Origin: Haplomitrium mnioides | Lineage: Eukaryota; Marchantiophyta; Haplomitriopsida; Calobryales | Assembly (NCBI GenBank): GCA_049999725.1 | Contig: JBNGIS010023639.1 | Span: 1-24,301 of the forward strand | Direction of reading: 5' to 3' | DNA length: 24,301 bases | Part shown: piece after piece, positions 1 through 9,785 of the stretch | Layout: every line of letters begins with the position of its first letter | Position numbering within the stretch: position 1 is the stretch's first letter | The notes under the pieces: generated by a model | The model's input: only the letters and a program-made list of their open reading frames with translations | Database searches by the model: none | What the model was told of the DNA's origin: nothing | Program-made: the position numbers and the translations under genes

Positions 1-258
1 TAAGAATAAAGAGGAAGAATCACACAAGAGCTGGGTGTTATAGATGTGGACCTGTGGGTGTATGGCTGAAATATCTGACTTGAGTGTGTAAAGAAGAAGA
101 GTGAGAGAAGCACAACAGGCCTGTAAGGAGAAGGAGAGTCCTTAGAGCCTGAAAGTGGTAACTGGCGAGGGGCCATCTCAGAAAAGAACCCCAAAGCCCG
201 CAATCTGTCCTCCCCTGCGCTCGAAACAGGGCCTGAAAAGGTTAAGGACCAAAATAAG
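1..258. other. Unclassified GC-richer flank, possible gag relic
   Basis: This stretch is richer in G and C than the rest of the window and does not match the element copies that follow; similarity between copies A and C begins only near 260. In the plus strand, codons 30-50 read A-G-C-Y-R-C-G, a Cys-x2-Cys that could be the start of a retroviral-type zinc knuckle, but the expected His and third Cys are not there. It may be a worn piece of an LTR retrotransposon gag or of an LTR. I cannot assign it further. Confidence 0.25.
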
Positions 259-259
259 G

Positions 260-1679
260 GAGCGACACACACAAATACTCCTTTAGCAAATAGTTCTTTA
301 TTTCCAAAAATGCTTTTAAGATCTGCGTTTTCTAGATTTTGAATCCTTTGGATTCTATCATTCCCTATTGATAACATTAAGATGAAGGCCTTTCTAGAGA
401 CAACGGTACTGCTAGGCAGAGCGAACCAATTGTCAACATCAGAGTCTTTTCTTGGTATTCAACACTCCAATGTGATATCTCAATTCTTCATGCTTTGTCC
501 AAAATACGTTTCTCTAACACATTTCAAAAAATGTGTCTTGCACAATGACAAAAAATTATTTTAACAACATGAAATTCTCCTCAATTTCAAAATTGATATT
601 GGATCAAGCTTTTTTGTTACAAAACTTTCATGATGGAATTTCCGCAAACAATTTTTACATAAATTGTTTACTCGTTTGGGTTTTAGCACAGACAAAGAAT
701 TCTAATGTGGTGTTGGTTGATTCAGTCCATAGGCGAATCCAGCCATTGGAGATAATTCGTCGTCTTGAAGATCTTGAGCATCATCGAAAATATTGTTTGT
801 TTCTTCGAAATAAGTTTTTGATGGATGAAGACCATCTTGAGGATTAGGAGAACTAGACTATGCTAACATAGAATCTTCATCAATATCTTGAACATTACGA
901 AATGCTCTTTGTAAAATAATCGATGCCCTTGACGATAGCTCCAACAAAATGTTGATTGATTGAGACTCTTTGCTAAAATCATTTCCTAAATTGTCTTCTG
1001 AATATTCCCCCAAAATAATTTGGTTTCTTAAAGATCTCCCAATCTCATTCAGAGGTCTTACTTGATTAGAAATCACTCATTGTTTGGGTGGTGCCATCTG
1101 TGACAATGAATCATCTCCAAAATTGGAACCGTCCACTGATTCCATCCTTTTTATGTTTTGGACAGACACATTTGGATCTTGAACATTGTTGTCTTCATTT
1201 GATGAGGATGAAAAAAGATCCACAACCATTTGGAATTCTGATTTGAACGTCTTTTTATTGATCTGTTGGAGTACTCAAGAAAAGGTTTCAACTTTGACCG
1301 CTTGATTGGCAATGAAGATCTAGTGCGGGTAGAAGGTTGAGTCTTTGGATCTTATGTGAGTATTGGGTTCCCTCTTTGATCCTTTGCATGCAAGTTGTTC
1401 ATTCATTAATCCTATGTACGCATTGGGTTCACTCCTTGACCCTATGCGCATATAGGGCTCACTTGCTCAATCTTCCTGGAGAGACGTATCTGATTCAACA
1501 ACCGTCATCTTTTTCCCCAAAATACTTGCCATCACACTTGACACTTTAAGTATCGCATCGCTTACCTCCTGAGAATAGTGGTTTGAATCTATCCCAAGCT
1601 GCCAACCAAAATCAACATTTTTCTAAGAACACGAATCTGAAAATTTTAACCTCTTCTTGTCTTTGAGAGCTCTAGCCAT
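260..1679 (-). pseudogene. Transposase-like protein (DUF7869/KDZ-like), copy A
   Basis: Read on the minus strand from an ATG at 1,679 (M-A-R-A-L-K-D-K-K-R). In one main frame with several stops the segments are: a lysine-rich start; a 10-residue tandem repeat; an acidic middle containing SLRNQIILGEYSEDNLGND; a D-E-L-S-P-M-A-G-F-A-Y-G-L-N block; a C-K-N-C motif (codons at 659-648); and SRKAFILMLSIGNDRIQRIQ (about 400-330). The same blocks recur in copy C, and those of the middle part also in copy B, which is good evidence that this strand, not the plus strand, is the real one. Cys-pair, AF-x-IGN-x-R and downstream YWR-x-FPNV (copy C) segments are the layout I associate with eukaryotic DUF7869/KDZ-type transposases (family knowledge). 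Copy A ends before the catalytic half. Stops occur, for example, after S-D-S-C-S and L-Q-E-D. It faces the ParB-methyltransferase gene across the promoter at 1,680-2,136. Confidence 0.55.
1345..1470 (-). repeat. 30-bp in-frame coding repeat in the transposase
   Basis: Four units at a 30-bp step start near 1,351, 1,381, 1,411 and 1,441. On the minus strand they encode a 10-residue repeat of the type E-P-N-x-x-I-x-S-K-x. The DNA of each unit centres on a partly palindromic core; the best is CCCTATGCGCATATAGGG, with the ATGCGCAT also seen in the intronic arrays of the neighbouring gene. Copy C (11,300-11,420) keeps a decayed version. Confidence 0.65.
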
Positions 1680-2136
1680 TGATAGGAAACAATAAAAAAG
1701 AAACAATTTGAGGAAAATATTTTAACAAATATTCTCAACTTCTACTAGCATATGTAAAAGATGTGTTTTTGAAGAAAATTTCACAAAACGATAAAATTGT
1801 GAAATTTTTATGGAGGAAATGAAAAAAAGAAATCAAAAAGATGAAAATGAGCAATGTTTTGTATACTAACTTTTTTTGGCACCACTCAAACCTACGTGTC
1901 AAGAGCTCTGTGAATCATTTTTTGGCAGGAAAACGTATTTTTTCAACTTTTGGTATAAAAGAAGCAACAATGGAAAGTTTCTTCCCATTGTCGCAAGTTC
2001 AATTTCTTGTTTTTTTTCTTGTCATCATCTTCTTTGCAATTTCTTGTTATTTTGCCATTTTTCTCTTTTTCTCTTTGTGAACTTTTTTTTGTAAGATTTT
2101 TGCCCTCGAATTTAACTAGTTTTCATTTTGGAGAAA
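1680..2136. promoter_or_regulatory. Bidirectional promoter region, copy A
   Basis: This 457-bp AT-rich gap separates the two divergent start codons. On the plus strand TATAAAAGAA (TATAAAA at 1,954-1,960) lies about 180 bp before the methyltransferase ATG at 2,137. On the minus strand a weaker TATA-like TTAGTATACAAAAC lies at about 1,870-1,857, before the transposase ATG. Both elements have counterparts at the same places in copy C although the surrounding sequence has diverged, which supports a regulatory role. Confidence 0.55.
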
Positions 2137-2564
2137 ATGCCATCACATGCCAATGTTCCCAAACCACCTCAACCAAAGCCTTATAGGAATTCAGATGTTC
2201 TGAAGGTTCTGGAGCCATAAAAACTAGACTACGAGTGGCTAGTTTGTTGTGGAACGATAAAGGGCCTTGACCATCACCTATACATTTTCATAGTGAAGGT
2301 GAAAAAATCAACATAGGCATTTTGGTCCAAATTACAATGATTTGAGTGGAGCATAGAGCCCACATGGGGTTGCTTGTGCAGTTAGAGTCAAGTATTACCC
2401 TCTTTAAGGCCTCACAAAAAAAATTATGTTTCAACAAGATGAAGCCATGAGACGTCTTTACCAAGGATCTGCAGTCGACCTTCGACGAAGGCAAGTTGAG
2501 ATGAGAAAGATTTGTTTTCATTCGTTTTAATTTTTTGTTGCTAAAAAGTCTTTGCATACGGGGA

Positions 2565-2830
2565 CATGGGAGTCCATCCGTGCATGGACTCGAGAGTCTA
2601 TGCACGCAAGGACTCCAGAGTCCATGTACGCATTGACTCAAGAGTCCTTGCTTGTAGGGACGTGCAAGGACCAAGGATTCCATGCGCATATAGACTCCCG
2701 AGTCCAAGCCTGTTTGGTTTCCTGAGTCCGTGTGTGTCTAGAACATGTGATCCTTGCGCTTCTCTGTATGTTTGGACTACTGAGTTCATGCTTGTATGGA
2801 CTTCATAGTCCATGCAAGCGTGGACTACGT
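2565..2830. repeat. Palindromic 24-bp minisatellite, copy A intron 1
   Basis: Units begin with AGTCCATG or a close variant at 2,571, 2,595, 2,619 and 2,643, a 24-bp step, then continue less regularly to about 2,830. Each unit reads as an imperfect palindrome: AGTCCATG, a CG-rich centre, then CATGGACT. The array lies between exon 1 and exon 2 of the ParB-methyltransferase gene. Copy C has an array at the equivalent place (12,360-12,660). Confidence 0.85.
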
Positions 2831-4439
2831 TGCATCTTTGGGCTTGGACCAAAGGTTGAAACACTCTTAGTCCCTTTTTAAACTTTTGAAAAAACATTTG
2901 TGTTAAGTCATTGATAGTTTGCTTTCTTTTTCCAGTTTTTTCAATATTTGTCGAACTTCGTCAATGCTTACTTGGACACGAAGCGCGTAGAAAGAGACTT
3001 TATAAGGTTTTCCATTCTATCAAACTTTTGAAAGTCAAGCCAAGTATGCATGTCCAACAACTTATGTCAGATCCAAATGCAACGACAATGTCAATGACAA
3101 CAACAGGTGGACATTCTATTGTGAAAAAAAGAAAGGAGGTGGAGCCAGTTGAGGCTCCAAAAAAGAAGAAGCAGACACTACCCAAGACTAAGCTTGTGCC
3201 CCCACCACCTATTGAGGAGGAGCCAGTCCCCTCATCTCCAACCAATTCATCTTATGAGGTCCCTTCATCTTCAACTCCTAAAAGCTCACAAAAGGATGTC
3301 GAGCCAGAGCCAATGCAGGCTCCAACCTCAAGAGCACAAAGGCAATCGTACAAGGGGTTGCAGACCTTCCAAAAATAAGACCAAGTGGATCCTCAAATAG
3401 TATCTAAGGAAGACAAGAGCAAGATTAAGGAGTTTGCCATCCAGCGATACACAATCAGTAAGGAAACAATAACAACTCAGATGGAGAATTTGAACCTTCT
3501 AACACTTGGAATGGAAAAGAGGGTCCATTCAAAATTAGGAGGTTAAATGAATATTTTGTAGAGCTTTTAGTGCAAATAATACTCACAAACAAGTATGCAC
3601 ACAATTTTTTCATCATTGTGGTGAATGCGAAATGTGGGTTATAAGAAAAGTCAGAGTTTGACCTAAGAAACCTTGATAAGTATATATACGAGATTGCAAG
3701 AGGAAATCATAGTGTGGCTGCAAGACAGATTTTAATCACCAAATATGGACCAAAAACTCCTATATTGTGGCTCTGTAATTGCTATGCTTCCATAGGGCTG
3801 ACACCAACAGAAGCTCCCATCTTACGATGGAAATTATGACCAACGGTATAGGTTGGAGATGACATCTATTCAAAAGGTCGAGTATTGTCATCAAAGGTAC
3901 ATGGAGAGTGGAATGATATCATCCCAAAAATTAAAAAGAGAATTGGTGCTTGAGACGTTGGAGATAAAGCCAAAGTCCACTTTTGAGAAAATTGCACTTC
4001 TCAAGACAATTAATTCCAAGTGGCGTTCAGAAGTGGAGAGCTCTAGGAGTTACAATAGAGCATTTTTATGATAAGGAAGAAGAATATTGTGAAGGGTCAG
4101 AAGCCAAATGCCAAAGGATCTTTAAGAATGGAAGACATGAAGTAGACACTGTGGAGGTCTTTTCAGGGTCTTCTTGTTGAAATTAAAATTTCTATTTTGA
4201 AACAGGTGGAAATCAAAGAGCTTTCAATTGAAGAAATGTCTTGTGAACTGGAGAGACATAAGGTTTGGCCGTGATGGTGTAATCTTTTTGCTTCGAGGTG
4301 TACTATAAGCCGTGGGAAGAAGCAAGGATGGAGTATCTCATCCACTCAGAGGAGTCGAAGACGTCATCATTTTTTGTTTGCTTTTCAATTCTTTTTCTAA
4401 AGTTGTTTTTAAATTGTTTTTAAAGGTTTTCAAGTCCCT

Positions 4440-4715
4440 TAGCGATTGGACTCTCAAGTCTATGTTAGGATGGACTCGAGAGCCATTGCGTGTCTGGATT
4501 CAAGTGTTCATCCGCGCATGGACTCAATGTCCAAGCAAGCTTGGACTTGAAAGTCCATGCAAGCACGGATCTGAGAGTCCCTACGAGTAGGACTATAGAG
4601 TTCATGCGAGCATAGACTCTTGAGTCCCTACGTGCAAGGATCTCAAGTCCATGCACGCATGGCTTCAAGAGTCTATGCGAGCATGGACTTGAGAGTCCAT
4701 GCGCACTTGTAGCAA
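4440..4715. repeat. Palindromic 24-bp minisatellite, copy A intron 2
   Basis: About eleven degenerate units of the same palindromic family (for example GAGAGTCCATGCAAGCACGG near 4,550). They lie in the intron before the methyltransferase exon that begins at 4,785. Equivalent arrays occupy the same intron in copy B (7,455-7,880) and copy C (14,745-14,995), so the array predates the spread of the family. Confidence 0.85.
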
Positions 4716-5145
4716 TGTTCTTATTTTAAGTCAAGGTCTATGTTTGATTTTCTTCTCTAACTTATTTCTTTGTGCTCTGTATAGAGGGGCAAATCGTTCA
4801 AACAACAACTTGCTAAAACATTGACGGCCACTGCAAAAAGGCGAAAGAATTTGAGGATCAAAGAAGCCCTAATAGATGAAGACTGTACCCTGACCCTTGT
4901 ATCCTACCCTCTTGCTTTTATGCTCCATTGCCAAAAAGCAAGAAAGTGGAAAGCAAGGCATGAAAATGAAGTTGTTGTCCCTCTAACCAAATGAGGGCCT
5001 CAAGAGCAAGACGAGGACTTAATGTCCTATGTCTATAAACTCAATGTGCCATTTTATCAAGTCCATAGGAAGGTTAATGCTTAACAGCTGAAGGGATTGG
5101 TGAAACCTAGATGTTTCACTTTAGCGATTGTTGATACCGCTAGTA

Positions 5146-5989
5146 AGTTCCTATTTCATTTGGTGTTTGCAAAAACCAATTTTGAAATTTTAGCATCAAC
5201 AAACATGAATTTGATGCTACTTATATTTGTTTGCAAAACAATTGTAATTTTTATTATCTAAATTGCTTATTTCAAGTAGACATTGTATTTAAAAAATCTT
5301 TTTATGAGAATTTTATCAAAATTGCTTTCACAATTTCTTCTAGGAAAAGGATAAGTAGCAGCAAATAGAATATATACTCAACGCACAAGAAATTTTTTGT
5401 TAAATTATTTCAAAACTAACAATGATATCATTAATTTCACAAATTGATCAAAACGTTCAAATCTTATCAGAACATATTAATCAAAAGAAGAAGCTTAGAA
5501 GCGCAAGAACTTTGAACCATAGTCTTAAAGCTTATGCACGTAGAGACTGCTAAAGCTCATATGAACTTGGAATGTTGAAACTCATACACGCGTGGAATAC
5601 TGAAGCTCTTGTGTGCATGAACTTTGAACTAGAACTCTAAGGTGTATGCGCACGAGGATTGTTGAAGCCAAAGTGTGAAAAGGTTGTTGAAGCCCATGTG
5701 CACATGGACTACTAAAGCCTGTGTGTGCATGGACAGCTAAAGCCCAAGCACGTTTGGTTTGCTAAGTTTATTGCAAGTTAAAGCCAATGTGCATATGGAC
5801 AACTAAAGCCTAAGCAAGCATAGACTTTTGAAGTACTTGGGCATAGAGATTGTTGAAGCCCTTCTAGATAGGGACTGCAAAAACTCATGATTGAAGAAAA
5901 CTTGTACATAAATCAAAATAAAAAGAAAGGGAACTTCCAAAACAACATAGACTTTGTTGTTAACTTTTAAAAAAACTAGTACGTTTTGC
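5146..5989. other. Stretch without recognisable genes between copies A and B
   Basis: Past the break in copy A there is no reading frame that I can relate to the other copies. The sequence is very AT-rich up to about 5,500, then holds a 25-bp minisatellite (5,520-5,885, listed separately), and then runs into the 3' tail of copy B's gene. It may be an unaligned intron of copy A or unrelated inserted DNA. Confidence 0.4.
5520..5885. repeat. 25-bp minisatellite, AAAGCC variant
   Basis: Units such as CTAAAGCCTGTGTGTGCATG recur with a 25-bp step (5,712, 5,737; 5,777, 5,802). The core, for example AGCCCATGTGCACATGGACT, is again palindromic and plainly related to the AGTCCATG arrays, but the border reads TTGAAGCC or CTAAAGCC instead of GAGAGTCC. 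About 14 units can be followed. Confidence 0.8.
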
Positions 5990-6722
5990 TCAAAAATCAT
6001 TTTGCCAAAGAAATTGAATCGTCAAGAAAATACTTAATAAATTTGATTTGGAATGCAACAAGAATGAAGACCAATCATATAATATTTTGTGAAAAAATAC
6101 TCTATTATTTTCAAAAATACATTTGTCTGATACTACAGCTTTAGCTTTATCCTCTTTAAAAGGAATGATCTCATCTAAATCAATTGGAAGTGAAGCTTTG
6201 GCATATGCAGTTGCTAGATAATCCTATTGAGACTTTCCAGTCCTAGAAATCGCAATAGAATCGCCAAATGCACTAGCAGTACTAGGAGGAACAAGCTCGT
6301 TGTGGTACGCATAGACAACTTGTGATTCCATCACATCATTGTTAAAAACCTCTAGGGAATATAGATATATTGACATCTATCATATTCAATGGTGATGCAA
6401 TTTTGCATCAACTTCAAAGCACAAGTAAGGCTTGTGCCGAACCTAGAGAAAAGATCTAAGATCCAATCTTGCTCTATTGACAAATGGTCAATAAAAAAGT
6501 TGTACAAAGCCTTAGACTTGTGGTACACATTCACAAGAGCATCATCTCTTGGATGTTTAAGCTTTTCTGAAACAGTTGGGTAGTTGAAAACACTCCTCAT
6601 AATTTGTCAAGTACGCTCACTTGCATCATCGAATTGCAAGTTGAAGAGCTTCATGCTCCGCTTGCCTTGCTTGGTTCAATAGCCCACAGTCTAGTACTCA
6701 ATTGATGAATATTGTTTTTGTC

Positions 6723-6822
6723 CTTGAAGTAATAAAAACAAACAGATGAGACAAAGAAAAGAATGTAAAAGAAAAATAAAACAGATAAACTAACATATGA
6801 AAATAATCAAAATAGAACTTAC
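6723..6822 (-). other. 100-bp intron in the copy B methyltransferase
   Basis: On the minus strand the exon ends N-H-D-I-W followed by GTAAGTTC. The intron is T-rich and ends TTACTTCAAG before an exon that restarts with G-Q-K-Q-Y-S-S. Coding similarity to methyltransferases continues across the join, so a spliceosomal intron is the simplest reading. Confidence 0.6.
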
Positions 6823-7454
6823 CAGATGTCATGGTTGATTGCACAACAAACTTCCAAAAGAGCATCCTTGACAATGTTGAATTGTTGAGAAGAATAGATA
6901 ATAACAAAAGACCAAAAATCCAAATTTTTAATAGCTGTAAAAGAGAAAACCATGTAAAAAAAAAAAAGTCATCTTTAGTGAAAGGTTTGGAATCATCATG
7001 CTTGCATTTCTTAAGGTTACAAACGTAAGAAATATCAACAATTGCTAAAGTGAAACATCTAGGTTTCACCAATCCCTTCAATTGTCGAGCATTAGCCTCC
7101 TTGTGGACTTGATGAAATGCCATGTTGAGTCCATCGACATAGGACATTAAGTCCTCATCTTGCTCTATAGGCCCTCCTTCGGTTAGAGGGGCAACAATTT
7201 CCTTTTACTGCCTTGCCTTCCACTCTCTTGCTTTCTGGCAATGGAGCAGAAAAGCAGAAGGGTAGAATACAAGACTCGGGGCATGGTCTTCATTTGCATG
7301 GGCTTCTTTGACCCCCAATTTCTTTTGTGCTTTTGCAGCAGCCGTCAATATTTTGGCAAACTGCTAGTTGAACGTTTTGTCCCCCTATATAGAGCACGAA
7401 GAAACAAGTTAGAGGAGAAACAACAAACAAATACCTTGAATTAAAATAGAAACA

Positions 7455-7880
7455 ACGTTGCAAACGCGTTTGGACTCTCAAGTCAACGCGCGTTTGGACT
7501 CATGTATCCATGCTCACATTGACTCTTTAGTCCATGCAAGCATGGACTTGAGGTCATTGCGTGTAGGGACTCAAGAGTCCATGCGCTCATGGTCTCAAGA
7601 GTCCCTACGAGCATGAACTCTAAAGTCCTACGCTCACAAACTCTCAAGTCTATGCTCGCATGGACTCTAAAGTCCTACGCGCACAGACTCTCAGGTCCAT
7701 GCACGCATGGACTTTCAAGTCCAAGCTAGCTTCAACACTAAATCTATGTGTGCATGGACACTTGAGTCCATGCAAGCATGGACCTGAGAGTCTGTGCACG
7801 TAGGTCTCAAGAGTCCATGCTCGTATGGACTCTTGAGACCATGCGCACATGGACTTGAGAGTCCAATCATTGAAGGACTT
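7455..7880. repeat. Palindromic 24-bp minisatellite, copy B
   Basis: Longest array of the family, about 17 units. Unit starts AGTCCATG, AGTCCCTAC, AGTCCTACG and similar at 7,529, 7,575, 7,599, 7,624, 7,647 and 7,671 give a step of 23-25 bp. The unit at 7,529, AGTCCATGCAAGCATGGACT, is palindromic except at its centre. It lies in the intron before exon 3, the same place as the arrays at 4,440 and 14,745. Confidence 0.88.
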
Positions 7881-8955
7881 GAAAACCTTTAAAAACAATT
7901 TCAAAACAACTTTAGAAACAAAGTTTAAAAAAAAGAAAACACTTACCAAAAATTTCTCAAAACTTGAATAAAATGATGACATCTTCAACTCCTTAATGTG
8001 GATGGGATACGTCGCCCTTGCTTCTTCTCACGACTTGCAGTACACCTTGGAGCAAAATATTTCACCATCATGGCCAAATACTTATGTCTCTCTAGTTCAC
8101 AAGACATTTCTTCAATTGAAAGCTCTCCGGCTTCCATCTGTTTCAAAATAGAAGTTTTGTTTTGTCGGGAAGACCCTCAAAGAACCTCCACGGTGTCCAC
8201 TTCATGTCTTCCATTCTTAAAGATCCTTTGGCCTTTGGCTTTTGGCCATTTACAATATTCTTCTCCCACATTGTAAAAATGCTCTATTGTAACTTCAAGA
8301 GCTCTCCACTTCTGAATGCTAGTTGGAACCAATTGTCTTGAGAAGTGACGATATTTTCAAGAGTGGACTTTGGCTTTGTCTCCAAAGTCTCCAACACCAA
8401 TTCCCTTTTGAATTTTTGGGATGACACCATCCCACTTTCCATGTACCTTTGATGCCAATACTCAACCTTTTAAATACATGACATTTCCAACCTGTATCGT
8501 TGGTCGTAATTGTTATCGGTTGCAAAGATGCAGGCTTCTGTTGGTGTCAACCCCATTTAGACATAGCAATTACATAGTGAAAGCATGGGATTTTTGGGCT
8601 CCATATTTGGCGATTAAAAGTTGACTTGTGGCAGCGTTGTAATTGCCTCCTGCAATCTCGTATCTGTACTTGTCAGGGTTCTTTAGGTCAAACTCTGACT
8701 TTTTTTTAAACTCGCACTTTGGGTCTATCACAACAATGAAAAAAACTATGTGCATACTTGTTTATGAGCATTCTCTATGCCACAAGCTCTACCTTCACTG
8801 TGAAAAAGATGAAGGTGGTGGTCAAGGTACTTTATTATTCCACAACAAACTAGTTATTTGTAGTCTAGTTTTTGTGGCTCCTTAACCTTCAAAACATTTG
8901 AAATTCTATCGGACTTTGGTTGAGGTGGTTTGGGAGTATTAGCATGTGATGGCAT

Positions 8956-9112
8956 TTTCTCCAAAATAAAAACTAGTAAAATTCGAGGGCAAAAATCTTA
9001 CGAAAAAAAGTTCACAAAGAAAGAACGGTTGAAAATAGCAAAATAATAAGAAATTGCAAAAATGACAATGACAAGAAAACAAAAACCGGAAAGTGAACTT
9101 GTGACTCTAATC
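8956..9112. other. Shortened divergent intergenic region, copy B
   Basis: This aligns with the methyltransferase-proximal part of the copy A promoter (GTTCACAAAG, then a T/A-rich run). At about 9,100 it jumps to sequence that in copy A lies near 1,080. The deletion of about 0.9 kb removed both TATA-like elements and the N-terminal third of the transposase gene, so copy B cannot be expressed from its own promoter. Confidence 0.55.
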
Positions 9113-9785
9113 AATAAGTGATTCTAGTCAAGTTGGTTTCTTAATGAGATTGGGAGATCCTAAGAAACCAAACTCTTTTGGAGGAATCTTCAAGCGATAG
9201 TTTAGGAAATAATTCTAGCAAAGAGTCCAATCAACCAACGTTTCGTTGGAGCTATCACCAAGGGCACTGATAATTTTGCAAAAGAACATTTCCTAATGTT
9301 CAAGATATTGATGAAGATTTTATTTTGGCATGGTCCAATTCTCCCAATCCTCCAGGTGGTCTTCTTCCTCCGAAAACTTATCTCAAAGGAACAAACAATG
9401 TTATGGATGATGCTCAAGATTGTCAAGATGAATTATCTGTGATGGCTAGAAATGCCTACATACTAAATTGACCGGCACTACATAAGAATTGTTTATCTGG
9501 GCCAAAACCCAAATGAGTGAACACTGTACGTAAAAATTCTTTGCTGAAAGTCCATCATAATGAGAGCTTTGTGAAGAAAAAGCTCGATCCAATATCAATT
9601 TTGAATTGAGGAGAATTTTATGTTGTTGAAATAAATGTTTGTTATTATGCAAGACAAAGTTTTTGAAAATTCTAAGAGAAACGTATTTTTGACAAAGCAT
9701 GAAGAATCGAGATATCACATTGTAGTGGGAAATACCAAGAAAAGAATGTGATGTTGACAATCGGTTCACTTTACCTAGCAAATGA
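9113..9785 (+). pseudogene. Transposase-like protein, copy B (truncated)
   Basis: Plus-strand counterpart of the minus-strand transposase of copies A and C. It begins in the middle of the protein after the promoter deletion. Blocks that match copy A include W-E-I-L-R-N-Q, N-V-Q-D-I-D-E-D, D-D-A-Q-D, K-K-L-D-P-I-S-I-L-N, F-L-K-I-L-R-E-T-Y-F and D-V-D-N-R-F. The Cys pair of copy A (C-K-N-C) is lost: the matching residues read R-K-N-S. Similarity stops at L-P-S near 9,780, just before the AF-x-IGNDR block. Stops interrupt every frame. Confidence 0.5.

Larger units (their letters stand above)
260..5145 (+). mobile_element. Two-gene methyltransferase transposon, copy A
   Basis: First of three copies of one repeat family. 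It holds a minus-strand transposase-like pseudogene, a divergent promoter and a plus-strand ParB-methyltransferase pseudogene with two intronic minisatellite arrays. Its limits come from where similarity to copies B and C stops: near 260 on the left, where copy C continues, and near 5,138 on the right, in the middle of methyltransferase motif IV. Neither limit looks like a true terminus, and I see no terminal inverted repeats or target duplication. Copy A is therefore probably truncated at both ends. Confidence 0.7.
2137..5145 (+). pseudogene. ParB-like/DNA amino-methyltransferase, copy A
   Basis: The start ATG at 2,137 is shared with copies B and C (M-P-S-H-A-N and relatives, followed by P-P-Q-P-K). 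Exon 1 runs to about 2,490 with frameshifts. Intron 1 (to an AG at 2,934-2,935) carries a palindromic array. Exon 2 (2,936 to about 4,300) encodes a basic Pro/Ser-rich stretch with KKRK and PKKKKQ, a possible nuclear signal. It then encodes a ParB-like segment: FVELL, TNKYAHNFFIIVV, then YEIARGNHSVAARQ with the G-N-H at 3,702-3,710. A conserved block with NCY and VEYCHQRYMESG follows. Intron 2 contains the second array and ends at 4,784. Exon 3 (from 4,785) reaches L-V-K-P-R-C-F-T-L-A-I-V-D, the strand leading into methyltransferase motif IV, where similarity to copy B is lost near 5,138. The motif I half is absent here. Many stops (e.g. L-E-P-stop near 2,218) make it a pseudogene. The assignment rests on motif order and on the more complete copy B. 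Confidence 0.6.
6116..8955 (-). pseudogene. ParB-like/beta-class DNA amino-methyltransferase, copy B
   Basis: Read on the minus strand from ATG 8,955. A deletion joins exon 1 to the ParB-like segment, removing what copy A has at about 2,300-3,557. ParB-like motif: YRYEIAGGNYNAAT (G-G-N at 8,650-8,642, with Tyr where copy A has His). After an intron with a palindromic array, exon 3 starts at 7,384 and encodes FTLAIVD-I-S-Y (7,036-7,025) at motif IV, where copy C has I-P-Y. Next comes a stretch with WSFVIIYSSQQFNIVKDALL. An intron of 100 bp with GT/AG borders lies at 6,822-6,723. Exon 4 encodes a target-recognition-like stretch, R-S-V-F-N-Y-P, Y-N-F-F-I-D-H-L-S and D-L-F-S-R-F-G-T-S-L (6,456-6,427), then N-C-I-T-I-E-Y-D-R-C-Q-Y. 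Motif IV before motif I defines the beta class of DNA N4-cytosine/N6-adenine methyltransferases (family knowledge). A frameshift at the A-run near 6,957-6,967 and several stops make it non-functional. Confidence 0.65.
6116..9785 (-). mobile_element. Two-gene methyltransferase transposon, copy B (inverted)
   Basis: Second copy, inverted relative to A and C. It is the most informative for the methyltransferase because it retains the whole 3' half of that gene. It lacks the first intronic array and most of the promoter through two internal deletions (see the pseudogene entries). Similarity to the other copies ends near 9,785 at the transposase side. The other end is set by the last recognisable coding, near 6,116 (a stop in that frame follows at about 5,990). 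No terminal repeats were found. Confidence 0.65.

Noticed and set aside
382-847. Plus-strand open frames over the copy A transposase
   Set aside because: The minus strand carries the blocks conserved in copies A, B and C (IGNDRIQRI, DELSPMAGFAYGLN); the plus-strand frames are antisense shadows.
2566-2897. Open frames on both strands inside the palindromic array
   Set aside because: They are produced by the near-palindromic 24-bp unit, which reads alike on both strands. The same happens at 4,312-4,668 and 7,650-7,988.
7455-7880. CRISPR-like array
   Set aside because: Units are contiguous and degenerate with no constant repeat plus unique spacers, and the setting is eukaryotic.
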